A stretch of 64,000 bases of DNA from Chitinophagaceae bacterium (GTDB taxonomy: Bacteria > Bacteroidota > Bacteroidia > Chitinophagales > Chitinophagaceae): assembly GCA_947459295.1 (NCBI GenBank), contig CANHCY010000004.1, positions 1 through 64,000 on the forward strand, in the 5' to 3' direction. The notes beneath the pieces were generated by a model, which was given only the letters and a program-made list of their open reading frames with translations, was not told the origin of the DNA and ran no database searches. Below are positions 16,015 through 24,091 of the stretch, in pieces (position 1 is the stretch's first letter; each line of letters opens with the position of its first letter). A program made the translations under genes and the position numbers.

Positions 16015-18453
16015 ATGAAGTCTTTTTTATCCATAATTGGGGTCTTGTTTTTTTGTATTCAAGGCTATTGTCAGAAGTCTCCTTCTCAAACCAACAGGTC
16101 TATGGGGCTTATTATTGGCAATGTATTAGACGCGGTGACTAATAAGCCTTTATCATTTGCCAGCATCCAATTAAAAAAAATGTCGGATACGGTTGTGGCG
16201 GTTCAAGTGGTGTCTGATAAAAATGGGGCTTTTGAATGTTTAAATTTACCATTTGGGTATTACAAGCTAAAAGCTACGATGGTGGGTTATGCGGACCTTC
16301 AAATAGATAGTATCTATTTAAGAGAAGAGCGTTACGACTTTAATTTGGGTGATGTTAAGCTTAACATTTCAGGTGCGGCTAGTTCTGAAGTAATTGTGTA
16401 TGCCGAAAAGCCGCTTATTGAAAATAAGGATGATAAAATCATTTTTAATGTGGGCGAAAGTGCTTTAAGTGGGGGTGCTACTACTGCCGAGTTATTAAAA
16501 AACATGCCTCTTATTAACAATGACCCCACTGGTAAAATTTTATTAAAAGGAAAAGAGCCGCGCATATTAATTGATGACAAACCCACCGATTTAAATGCGC
16601 AACAACTTCAAGACTTGTTAGAGAGTTTACCAGGCAATAGTATAGATAAAATTGAGATCATGACAACGCCGCCACCTCAATACGCAACAGAAACGGGTGG
16701 GGTCATAAATATTGTTACCAAAAAAGGAAAAATTGGATGGGTAGGCAGGGTAAATGTGAGCGCAGGTACAAGGGGTGAATCTTCAACATCTGCAAATGGC
16801 AGTTACCGCAATCAAAAATTAGTGTTGAATTTAAATGGCGGGATAGGCGTAAGCACTATCACTGGAAATGGTTATTCAAAAAGAGAAAACATTTATAGAG
16901 ATTCTATCAATTATTTTAATACACAAAATAGGTTTACCAATTTTTCATCTAGGCCTAATTTTCGTGCGCAGGCGGATTATGAAATTGATAAGCAGCATCT
17001 TCTTTCACTTACGTATCAGCTCAATCCAAATTCATTTGATAATAATTCGAATAATACGTTTACCAATATTAACAACCAGCAACAAATTTATCGTTTAAGT
17101 AATCGGAATAACCACAGTGTGGGCGGCGGGTTAAACCATGTGTTGTCTGGTAGCTATAATATCAAACAAAAAACAGGGCCGGGTTACCTTCGCTTTATTG
17201 CAAATGCCAATTTATCAAGTTCCCATAATAATAGAACTTTTTTTCAGCAGTTTCTTTTTCCTGATAAAACACCAACGGGGGTAGATTCTACGCAAAGGCA
17301 ATTATTTAACACAGACAATAATTCAGCGTCATTAAGGGTCGATTTTTTACGTCCCCTAAAAACCAAGCAGCATAATTTTAATGGAGGTGTTTCTTTTTTA
17401 AATACCTGGTATCATGGCCGTGTCAATACCCTGTTTTTTCGTAAGTCGGATCAATTATTTGCTATCAATGATTTGTTGAGTAACGATTTTACCAACGAAC
17501 AACTCGTTGCAACAGCGAGGGCAGGCTTGTCCTACAATTTTAAAAGCAAGTACCGCTTATCTTTTGGTGTTCAGGCTGAGTATACCAATTTGCAGTTTAT
17601 TTTTTTAAAGGGAAATGCAAGTGACGTAGACAATGGGTATTGGAATATCCTCCCAAATTTTACACTTCGCAAAGAATTTTCAAGAGAGATGAATACCACC
17701 CTGGTTTATAGGGCAACCATTAGAAGGCCAGGCATAGGCGAATTAAACCCTAATGTCGACTATAGTGACCCTTATAATATTAGATTTGGTAATCCTTATT
17801 TAGAGCCTACATTATCACATAACTACGATTGGAATTTTAGTTATGTGAAAGGTAAATATTATATCAATACATCACTAGGGTACAATCAACTGAAGCAGGT
17901 ATTTAATAGTATCCGAACATTGCAAGCGGGTGGTAAAACGGAAGTGACTTGGAAAAACATTGCTGATAGAAAAGAGTATGAGGCAAGCGCTTGGGGTGGT
18001 TACACATTTACCAAAAAGTTTAGAATGAATGGGAGTGCGGGTTATACATTTAATCAGTACGGGGCTACAGAAAAATTACTGTATAAGTATAGGGATGGTG
18101 CCACTTTTTATACGAGCCTTAATTACAATTTCACCCCAAGTAATTTGCTAACTTTTGAAGGTACCGCACGCTACAATAATTTTGCGGATCCGCAGGGTAG
18201 AAGTAGAAGTAATTTAACGGTTAATTTAGGGGTGCAACGTAAATTTTTAGATCGTCGTTTAATTGTATCTATCAATATTATTGATCCAACCACCCAGCAG
18301 CAATTACAAACATTTGTGTATGGTGCTAATTTTAATTTAGAATCATTTAGCTCCAGCAATACAAGAAATTACAGAGTTGCAGTAAGTTATCAATTAAATA
18401 AAGTAGTCACTAAGCCTGTGAAACCCTTGCTGCGAGCCAGCTCTCGTTCATAG
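16015..18453 (+). CDS. Outer-membrane beta-barrel receptor with carboxypeptidase-regulatory N-domain
   Basis: An 812-residue outer-membrane protein. A signal peptide (1-19, ending GYCQ) precedes a CarboxypepD_reg-like beta-sandwich (about 30-115), a TonB-receptor plug (about 125-230; note the LLKNMPLINNDPTGKILLKG stretch typical of this family) and a large beta-barrel. It belongs to the TonB-dependent-receptor-like outer_membrane_beta-barrel group without a SusD partner next door. The substrate is unknown. An asparagine-rich stretch (around 320-345) probably forms a loop. The last 44 nt overlap the convergent gene at 18410-18916. A similar but not identical receptor lies at 24092-26764. Confidence 0.87.
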   Translation: MKSFLSIIGVLFFCIQGYCQKSPSQTNRSMGLIIGNVLDAVTNKPLSFASIQLKKMSDTVVAVQVVSDKNGAFECLNLPFGYYKLKATMVGYADLQIDSIYLREERYDFNLGDVKLNISGAASSEVIVYAEKPLIENKDDKIIFNVGESALSGGATTAELLKNMPLINNDPTGKILLKGKEPRILIDDKPTDLNAQQLQDLLESLPGNSIDKIEIMTTPPPQYATETGGVINIVTKKGKIGWVGRVNVSAGTRGESSTSANGSYRNQKLVLNLNGGIGVSTITGNGYSKRENIYRDSINYFNTQNRFTNFSSRPNFRAQADYEIDKQHLLSLTYQLNPNSFDNNSNNTFTNINNQQQIYRLSNRNNHSVGGGLNHVLSGSYNIKQKTGPGYLRFIANANLSSSHNNRTFFQQFLFPDKTPTGVDSTQRQLFNTDNNSASLRVDFLRPLKTKQHNFNGGVSFLNTWYHGRVNTLFFRKSDQLFAINDLLSNDFTNEQLVATARAGLSYNFKSKYRLSFGVQAEYTNLQFIFLKGNASDVDNGYWNILPNFTLRKEFSREMNTTLVYRATIRRPGIGELNPNVDYSDPYNIRFGNPYLEPTLSHNYDWNFSYVKGKYYINTSLGYNQLKQVFNSIRTLQAGGKTEVTWKNIADRKEYEASAWGGYTFTKKFRMNGSAGYTFNQYGATEKLLYKYRDGATFYTSLNYNFTPSNLLTFEGTARYNNFADPQGRSRSNLTVNLGVQRKFLDRRLIVSINIIDPTTQQQLQTFVYGANFNLESFSSSNTRNYRVAVSYQLNKVVTKPVKPLLRASSRS

Positions 18454-18916
18454 GAATCATCCAGTTTTGTATCAATTCTTTTTTTGTCCCTATTGTATTA
18501 TTAAAATAAATGGTATCAGGGCTGATGTGATTGTTTGATACTGCATATTTGATTTGTGCGAGTGGTAATAGTTGAATTTTATCTTTCACAAAAAAGGCAA
18601 GCATTTGTCTATCAAATAAATTCACTTTACAAAGTGCCTCAATTTGCTTGATGATTCTAAATAAACTATCAGTGCTGCATCCGCCAACAGTGGCCTCCGT
18701 TTCATCGGCCATGACCACAATAAATTGGCCAAAAAATAAATTAGCATAGCCTTTTACAGCATGTCCATGGCTTTTCCAACCACTGCAATGGTCTTTTAAA
18801 ATGCTATCAATTTCAAATGCCTCCGAGATGCTAAACAACCTGCTGCTTTGAAAAATCCAAACACGTGCATGGTCGTTAAAATCGGAAGGAATATGCGCTT
18901 CTATAGAAAAATTCAT
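18410..18916 (-). CDS. Small conserved Bacteroidota protein beside the Fe-S pair (unknown function)
   Basis: A 168-residue soluble protein with no signal peptide or membrane segment. I believe it belongs to a family often labelled ABC transporter ATPase in Bacteroidota genomes, but I see no Walker A, Walker B or LSGGQ signature, so that label would be wrong. The sequence is mixed alpha/beta, with an N-terminal RVWIFQSSRLFS and a middle GQFIVVMADE strand. It follows the CCG-domain gene by 15 nt in the same direction and is probably co-transcribed with the Fe-S pair, so a role with that electron-transfer unit is plausible but unproven. The 3' end overlaps the convergent receptor gene by 44 nt. 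Confidence 0.72.
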   Translation of the reverse strand: MNFSIEAHIPSDFNDHARVWIFQSSRLFSISEAFEIDSILKDHCSGWKSHGHAVKGYANLFFGQFIVVMADETEATVGGCSTDSLFRIIKQIEALCKVNLFDRQMLAFFVKDKIQLLPLAQIKYAVSNNHISPDTIYFNNTIGTKKELIQNWMIPMNESWLAARVSQA

Positions 18917-18931
18917 GATTGTTTATTTAAA

Positions 18932-19711
18932 TTATGCCATGCTTTCTGCAATAAGCTCTGCTATATCTAGCACCTCCATTTCATTTTCTTTTTCTTTGTT
19001 TTTGATGCCGTCTGTCATCATGGTATTGCAAAAAGGACATGCAGCTGCAATAATTTGAGCACCGGTAGCTACCGCTTCTTCGGCCCTTTCTATATTAATT
19101 CTAGTAGTGCCTGTCTCTTCTTCTTTAAACATTTGTGCGCCACCAGCGCCACAGCATAGTCCGTTTGAGCGGCATCTTTTCATTTCAATAAGCTCAGCGT
19201 CTAAAATTTCTAACACCTTACGAGGGGCTTCATAAATATTATTGGCACGACCTAAATAACAACTATCATGGTATGATATTTTTTTGCCTTTAAATGCACC
19301 CCCTTCTTTTAATACAATTTTACCTTCATTGATAAGTGATTGTAAAAGCGTTGTATGGTGTATTACTTCATAATTTCCACCAAGCTCTGGGTACTCATTT
19401 TTAATGGTATTAAAGCAGTGAGGGCATGTGGTGATTATTTTTTTAACGCCATAAGCGTTCATGACCTGAATATTTTGGTAGGCCATCATTTGAAATAAAA
19501 ATTCGTTGCCGGCTCTTCTCGCAGGATCACCGGTGCATGCTTCTTCTTTACCCAATATGGCATAACTAATACCTACTTTATCTAAAATAAGTGAAAATGC
19601 TTTGGTGATTTTTTGTGCTCGCTGGTCAAAGCTACCTGCACAACCAACCCAAAATAAGTATTCTGGCATTGTTCCTGAAGCCATCATTTCGGCCATTGTA
19701 TTTACTTTCAT
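18932..19711 (-). CDS. CCG-domain (heterodisulfide reductase B-like) Fe-S protein
   Basis: A 259-residue cytosolic protein with two cysteine-rich CCG domains, as in HdrB, GlpC and LutA. The motifs seen are WVGCAGSFD, ITTCPHCFNTIKNEYP, SCYLGR, NGLCCGAGGAQMF and AACPFCNTMM; such cysteines bind a non-cubane or 4Fe-4S cluster and act in two-electron chemistry with disulfides or quinones. The gene starts 12 nt after the membrane ferredoxin-like gene (19724-21043), so the two products likely form a quinone-linked complex. The electron donor and acceptor are not known. Confidence 0.88.
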   Translation of the reverse strand: MKVNTMAEMMASGTMPEYLFWVGCAGSFDQRAQKITKAFSLILDKVGISYAILGKEEACTGDPARRAGNEFLFQMMAYQNIQVMNAYGVKKIITTCPHCFNTIKNEYPELGGNYEVIHHTTLLQSLINEGKIVLKEGGAFKGKKISYHDSCYLGRANNIYEAPRKVLEILDAELIEMKRCRSNGLCCGAGGAQMFKEEETGTTRINIERAEEAVATGAQIIAAACPFCNTMMTDGIKNKEKENEMEVLDIAELIAESMA

Positions 19712-19723
19712 AGTAGTAGATGA

Positions 19724-21043
19724 TTAGATTTCTTTTGCCCAGTTTTCACGGTCTTCTGGTGAAAATTTCCAAGGAGCAAAATTGTTTTCAATATTTGAAA
19801 AAGTATTGTTCCATTCGGCTGGCGCATTACTTTCCTCCATGATTAATGATCTTCTTAATTCCATAATAATATCAAGTGGCGATAAGCTAACCGGACAGGC
19901 TTCTACGCAGGCATTACAAGTAGTACATGCCCTTAATTCTTCGACACTGATATAATTGTGTAAGAGTGTTTTTTGATCGTCAACAAAGTTGGTATTTTGA
20001 TTTATGTTTTGTGCCACTTCTTCGAGTCTGTCTCTGGTAGACATCATGATTTTACGTGGGCTTAATAATTTACCCGTTGTAGTGGCAGGACAAGCAGCAG
20101 AACATCTTCCACACTCTGTGCAACTGTATGCCTCCATTAAATTTTTCCAGTTCAAATCAAAAATATCTTTGGCGCCAAATGTTGTAGGTGGTGCAGCATC
20201 TGTTGGCGCTTTGCTCGGATCCATCGCATACAAAACTTCATTTTGTACCGACGGCATGTTTTTCATTTTTCCTGCTGGCTCTAATGCACTGTAGTAGGCA
20301 GCAGGGAACGCTAGTATAATATGTAAATGTTTCGAGTAGGGTAAGTAATTTAAAAAGGCTAAGATGCCAATAATATGAAGCCACCAAGCACTACGTTCAA
20401 TAAGGACAAGTGTTTCTGTTGACAAGCTGCTTAAGCCAGGCACTAACATGCTTGAAACAATAAATGATCCCGTTGGCGCATAATGAGGTGCTTGTACATT
20501 TTGTAATGCTTGATCGGCGCCATTCATTAAAAAAAACAAGCTCATTAAAATAATTTCAACTACTAGAATCAGATTTGCATCTGTTTTTGGCCATCCCGCT
20601 AAATCATTACTCGCAAGTCTTTTAATATACAAAATATTTCGGCGTACTAAAAAAATGACACATACAACGGTTACCCCAAAAGCGAGTAATTCAAATACAT
20701 TTATAAATAGGCTATAGTAGCTACCAATAAAAGGTAAGAACACACGGTGCTTTCCGGTGATGCCATCAATAATAATTTCTAATACTTCTATATTGATAAT
20801 GATAAATCCAGCGTAAATGATTAAATGTAAAAAAGCAACCAAAGGATTTTTAAACATCTTTTTTTGTCCGAGTGCAAGTAGTAATACTTGTTTCCATCTG
20901 CGACCAGGTTCAGCGTATTGAATTTCCGATTTGCCCAAAAAAATGGTTTTTTTTATGAGGTTGGCCTTTTTGTAAAAAAGGAAGCCTGCGGTAGCCAAAA
21001 GGGCTAAAAAAATCAGTGGGGCTATCATTTCCATGGTGCACAA
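19724..21043 (-). CDS. Membrane-bound 4Fe-4S dicluster oxidoreductase subunit
   Basis: A 439-residue protein with about six hydrophobic segments in the first two thirds and a cytosolic C-terminal ferredoxin domain. Two 4Fe-4S motifs are clear: CTECGRCSAACPA and CTTCNACVEACPV, each with CxxCxxC plus CP. The membrane part resembles the cytochrome b-like NarI/HdrE fold, but haem ligands cannot be assigned by eye. Together with the adjacent CCG protein this is an HdrD/GlpC-like arrangement. A near-consensus -7 box (TATCTTTA on the minus strand) lies upstream of the start. Confidence 0.87.
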   Translation of the reverse strand: MCTMEMIAPLIFLALLATAGFLFYKKANLIKKTIFLGKSEIQYAEPGRRWKQVLLLALGQKKMFKNPLVAFLHLIIYAGFIIINIEVLEIIIDGITGKHRVFLPFIGSYYSLFINVFELLAFGVTVVCVIFLVRRNILYIKRLASNDLAGWPKTDANLILVVEIILMSLFFLMNGADQALQNVQAPHYAPTGSFIVSSMLVPGLSSLSTETLVLIERSAWWLHIIGILAFLNYLPYSKHLHIILAFPAAYYSALEPAGKMKNMPSVQNEVLYAMDPSKAPTDAAPPTTFGAKDIFDLNWKNLMEAYSCTECGRCSAACPATTTGKLLSPRKIMMSTRDRLEEVAQNINQNTNFVDDQKTLLHNYISVEELRACTTCNACVEACPVSLSPLDIIMELRRSLIMEESNAPAEWNNTFSNIENNFAPWKFSPEDRENWAKEI

Positions 21044-21109
21044 TTAGGGGGTAAAGATAAGTTGTTTTATTTAGTTGTCATTCAGTTCGTATTGTGCAAA
21101 TATTCTTGT

Positions 21110-21117
21110 TACATTTG
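21110..21117 (+). promoter_or_regulatory. Predicted -7 promoter element before the phosphoribosyltransferase
   Basis: TACATTTG matches TAnnTTTG and ends 17 nt before the ATG at 21135, a normal distance for a short leader. Confidence 0.5.
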
Positions 21118-21134
21118 GTACTAAATCTGTGATA

Positions 21135-21644
21135 ATGGAACCCCATAATTCTATTTTGTCTGCTGCTGCGGCCCAGCAAAAAATGCACCGCATGGCACTT
21201 GAATTAGCTGAAAATATTGCGCCTTCTACGAGGTCGTTAATACTTATTGGCATCCGTAATAACGGGGTGGTGATTGCACATAAAATTGCCGCTTTATTGG
21301 CTCCGTATGTTCAGTGCAGTATTACTATTTTGGAAGCTTCGTTAGACAAGGAAATGCCTTCAACAATTACCTATAGTGCGCCTGCTCATTTTACTGGTGC
21401 GCATATTGTTTTGGTGGATGATGTATCCAATAGTGGTAAAACACTTTTGTATGCCATCAAGCCATTATTAGATTTTTATCCTGTGAGTATTCAAACTTTA
21501 GTACTTGTTGAAAGGATGTACCGCCTATATCCTGTAAAGCCTGATTATGTAGGGCTTTCTATTTCCACTTCTTTGCAAGACCATATTCGCGTGCTCGTGG
21601 ATGGCGCAGAAATCGAAGGTGTTTGCGTGGAATCCAAGGCCTAA
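21135..21644 (+). CDS. Type I phosphoribosyltransferase (PyrR/PRTase-like)
   Basis: A 169-residue PRTase. IVLVDDVSNSGKT is the 13-residue PRPP-binding motif with the two acidic residues, and the hood and flanking strands fit the type I fold. I take the ATG at 21135 because the upstream TTG would extend the protein through the predicted promoter. The best-matching family is PyrR-like (uracil PRTase/pyr regulator), but no pyr gene adjoins it and no PyrR-type leader is seen, so the base specificity is open. A phosphohexomutase gene follows 35 nt later. Confidence 0.82.
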   Translation: MEPHNSILSAAAAQQKMHRMALELAENIAPSTRSLILIGIRNNGVVIAHKIAALLAPYVQCSITILEASLDKEMPSTITYSAPAHFTGAHIVLVDDVSNSGKTLLYAIKPLLDFYPVSIQTLVLVERMYRLYPVKPDYVGLSISTSLQDHIRVLVDGAEIEGVCVESKA

Positions 21645-21679
21645 TTTTATTATTTTTGTTGTCTATTCAATCTTATTTT

Positions 21680-23398
21680 ATGGATCATTCTATTCAAGAC
21701 AAAGTTTCGGTGTGGCTTTCTGGTAATTACGACGAGGCAACTAAACATGCCATTAACGGTTTACAACCAGATGAATTAGCCGATTCTTTTTATAGAAACC
21801 TTGAATTTGGTACTGGTGGCCTGCGCGGTATTATGGGTGTGGGTACCAACCGAATGAATAAATACACAGTAGGGATGGCTACGCAAGGTTTTGCCAACTA
21901 TCTTAAAAAAACATATGGTAAAGAGCCCGTGTCTGTCGTGATTGGTCATGACAGCAGAAATAATAGTAGGTTTTTTGCCGAAACCACAGCAGGCGTATTT
22001 GCTGCGAATGGTTTTCAAGTTTATTTATTTGAGGCATTAAGGCCTACGCCTGAATTAAGCTTTGCTATCAGAAAACTTGGTTGTAAGGCAGGTGTGGTTT
22101 GTACCGCTTCACACAATCCTAAAGAATATAATGGGTATAAGGCTTATTGGAATGATGGGGGGCAGCTTGTTCCCCCGCATGATAAAAATGTGATAAAGGA
22201 AGTGGAAGCCATTACAAGTGTTGATGAGGTAAACTGGACTGGTGGAGAAGCAAATATTACGCTGATTGGACGTGACATGGATGAGGCTTATATTAACATG
22301 GTTAAAAGCTTAAGCGTTTATCCCGAAGTTATTCAAGCCCAGCATGATTTATCCATTGTGTATACGCCCATTCATGGAACAGGTATTACCCTGGTGCCGG
22401 AAGTATTGTCTCGTTTTGGATTTACCAATGTTCATATTGTAGAAGCGCAAGCAACACCTGATGGTAATTTTCCTACGGTGGGTTATCCCAATCCCGAAGA
22501 AAGTGAAACCATGGCCATGGGACTTGTTATGGCAAAATCAATCAATGCAGATATTTTATTAGGAACAGATCCAGACGCCGACAGGGTAGGTATTGGTGTT
22601 AAAAACCATAAGGGTGAATGGGTGCTCATGAATGGCAATCAAACGGCTGTTTTAGCGTTTGCGTATCTCATAGAGGCCCGAAAGGCAAAGGGTGTTGCGA
22701 AACCCAATGATATGGTTATTTCTACCATTGTTACAACTGCAATGATTAACGAGGTTGCCAAACAAAATGGTGTAGCATGTTATAATGTGCTTACCGGATT
22801 TAAATGGATAGCTGAACTTATCAAAGAAAAAGAAGCCAACGAAAACTATGTAATTGGTGGTGAAGAAAGTTTTGGACTCATGATTGGCAATGAAATCAGA
22901 GACAAAGACGCAGTTAGTGCTGTTGCTTTACTATGTGAAATGGCTGCCTATGAAAAAGCAAAAGGGAAGAGCTTGTTTGATAAGATGATAGAGCTTTACA
23001 TGCAATATGGTTTTTACTATGAACAGCTTATTAGTATTACCAAAAAAGGCATGAATGGTCAAAAAGAAATTGCAGCCATGATGGAAGGTTTTCGAACTAC
23101 TCCTCCAGCATCAATTGATGGATCGGGAGTGGTAGAAATGTTGGATTATGAAATGCAAACCGGAAAAAATTTACTAAGTGGGGAAACCTGGCAGTTGCAA
23201 TTACCAAAAAGCAATGTGCTTCAATTTATTACCGCCGATGGTAGTAAAATTTCTGCAAGGCCATCAGGTACGGAACCTAAAATAAAATTTTATTTTAGTG
23301 TGCATACGACACTTGCATCTAAAGAAGCCTACGACGATACTTATGCAGGATTAGATCAAAAAATTCAACGAATTATTAAAGACATGTCTTTGGCATAG
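21680..23398 (+). CDS. Phosphoglucomutase/phosphomannomutase family protein
   Basis: A 572-residue alpha-D-phosphohexomutase. The catalytic serine is in TASHNPKEYNGYK, the Mg2+-binding loop is GTDPDADRVG, the sugar loop GGEESFG, and the phosphate-binding loop is RPSGTEPKIKFYF. Length and GTGGLRGIMGVGTNRMN near the N-terminus match the PGM2/PgcA-type enzymes that convert glucose-6-phosphate and glucose-1-phosphate. The ATG at 21680 is chosen; an upstream in-frame alternative start lies inside the preceding gene. A second, shorter mutase (GlmM type) is at 36314. Confidence 0.93.
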   Translation: MDHSIQDKVSVWLSGNYDEATKHAINGLQPDELADSFYRNLEFGTGGLRGIMGVGTNRMNKYTVGMATQGFANYLKKTYGKEPVSVVIGHDSRNNSRFFAETTAGVFAANGFQVYLFEALRPTPELSFAIRKLGCKAGVVCTASHNPKEYNGYKAYWNDGGQLVPPHDKNVIKEVEAITSVDEVNWTGGEANITLIGRDMDEAYINMVKSLSVYPEVIQAQHDLSIVYTPIHGTGITLVPEVLSRFGFTNVHIVEAQATPDGNFPTVGYPNPEESETMAMGLVMAKSINADILLGTDPDADRVGIGVKNHKGEWVLMNGNQTAVLAFAYLIEARKAKGVAKPNDMVISTIVTTAMINEVAKQNGVACYNVLTGFKWIAELIKEKEANENYVIGGEESFGLMIGNEIRDKDAVSAVALLCEMAAYEKAKGKSLFDKMIELYMQYGFYYEQLISITKKGMNGQKEIAAMMEGFRTTPPASIDGSGVVEMLDYEMQTGKNLLSGETWQLQLPKSNVLQFITADGSKISARPSGTEPKIKFYFSVHTTLASKEAYDDTYAGLDQKIQRIIKDMSLA

Positions 23399-23406
23399 GG
23401 TGAATC

Positions 23407-24072
23407 ATGCAACAAAAATTAGAAGATAAACACGTACATAAAGGACTTCGTAAGCAAATGGTGGACCTCCTTCGCGAAAAAGGCATTACCGACGAATCCG
23501 TATTAACTGCTATCAATGCCGTGCCCAGGCATTTTTTTCTAGATTCGGCATTTGTAACACATGCCTATGAAGACCGTGCTTTCCCAATAGGTGAAGGACA
23601 AACGATTTCGCATCCACACACCGTGGCCTATCAAACACAATTACTCCAAATTAATAAGTCGGATAAAGTTTTAGAGATAGGAACGGGCAGTGTGTATCAA
23701 GCAAGTATTCTGGCAGAAATGGGGGCACGCGTTTTTACCATTGAGCGACAAAAAAAATTATTCGACTTACACATTGACTATGTTTTTAAAGCCAAGTACC
23801 CCACCATTAAATTTTTTTACGGGGATGGATTTGAAGGGCTACCTACCTATGCGCCCTTTGATAAAATTATTATTACTGCAGCTGCGCCTTTTATTCCGCC
23901 TAAACTAGTGGAACAATTAAAGCCTGGTGGCATTATGGTGTTACCTGTAAATGAGGGAGAAGGGCATCAGCAAAGAATGATCAGAATTAGTAAAGACAGT
24001 AGCGGGGAAATTACCGAGGAGTCTTTTGATATTTTTTCTTTTGTGCCGATGTTAACGGGTAAGAACCGTTAA
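23407..24072 (+). CDS. pcm: Protein-L-isoaspartate(D-aspartate) O-methyltransferase
   Basis: A 221-residue SAM methyltransferase that starts repair of isoaspartyl residues in damaged proteins. The family order is present: AVPRHFFLDSAF, then the active-site strand FPIGEGQTISHPHTV with the key Ser/Thr region, then motif I VLEIGTGSVYQASIL. In motif I a valine stands where most PCMTs have the second glycine of GTGSGYQ. The rest, including IIITAAAPFIPP and LKPGGIMVLPV, is normal. It lies 8 nt after the phosphohexomutase gene. It converges with the receptor gene at 24092. Confidence 0.92.
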   Translation: MQQKLEDKHVHKGLRKQMVDLLREKGITDESVLTAINAVPRHFFLDSAFVTHAYEDRAFPIGEGQTISHPHTVAYQTQLLQINKSDKVLEIGTGSVYQASILAEMGARVFTIERQKKLFDLHIDYVFKAKYPTIKFFYGDGFEGLPTYAPFDKIIITAAAPFIPPKLVEQLKPGGIMVLPVNEGEGHQQRMIRISKDSSGEITEESFDIFSFVPMLTGKNR

Positions 24073-24091
24073 CACCGGTCATCAAATATTT

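Noticed and set aside
15927-16142. A 71-codon open frame on the plus strand at the receptor gene start
   Set aside because: It overlaps the receptor's signal peptide in another frame, has no homologous look, and the receptor has the clear signal sequence.
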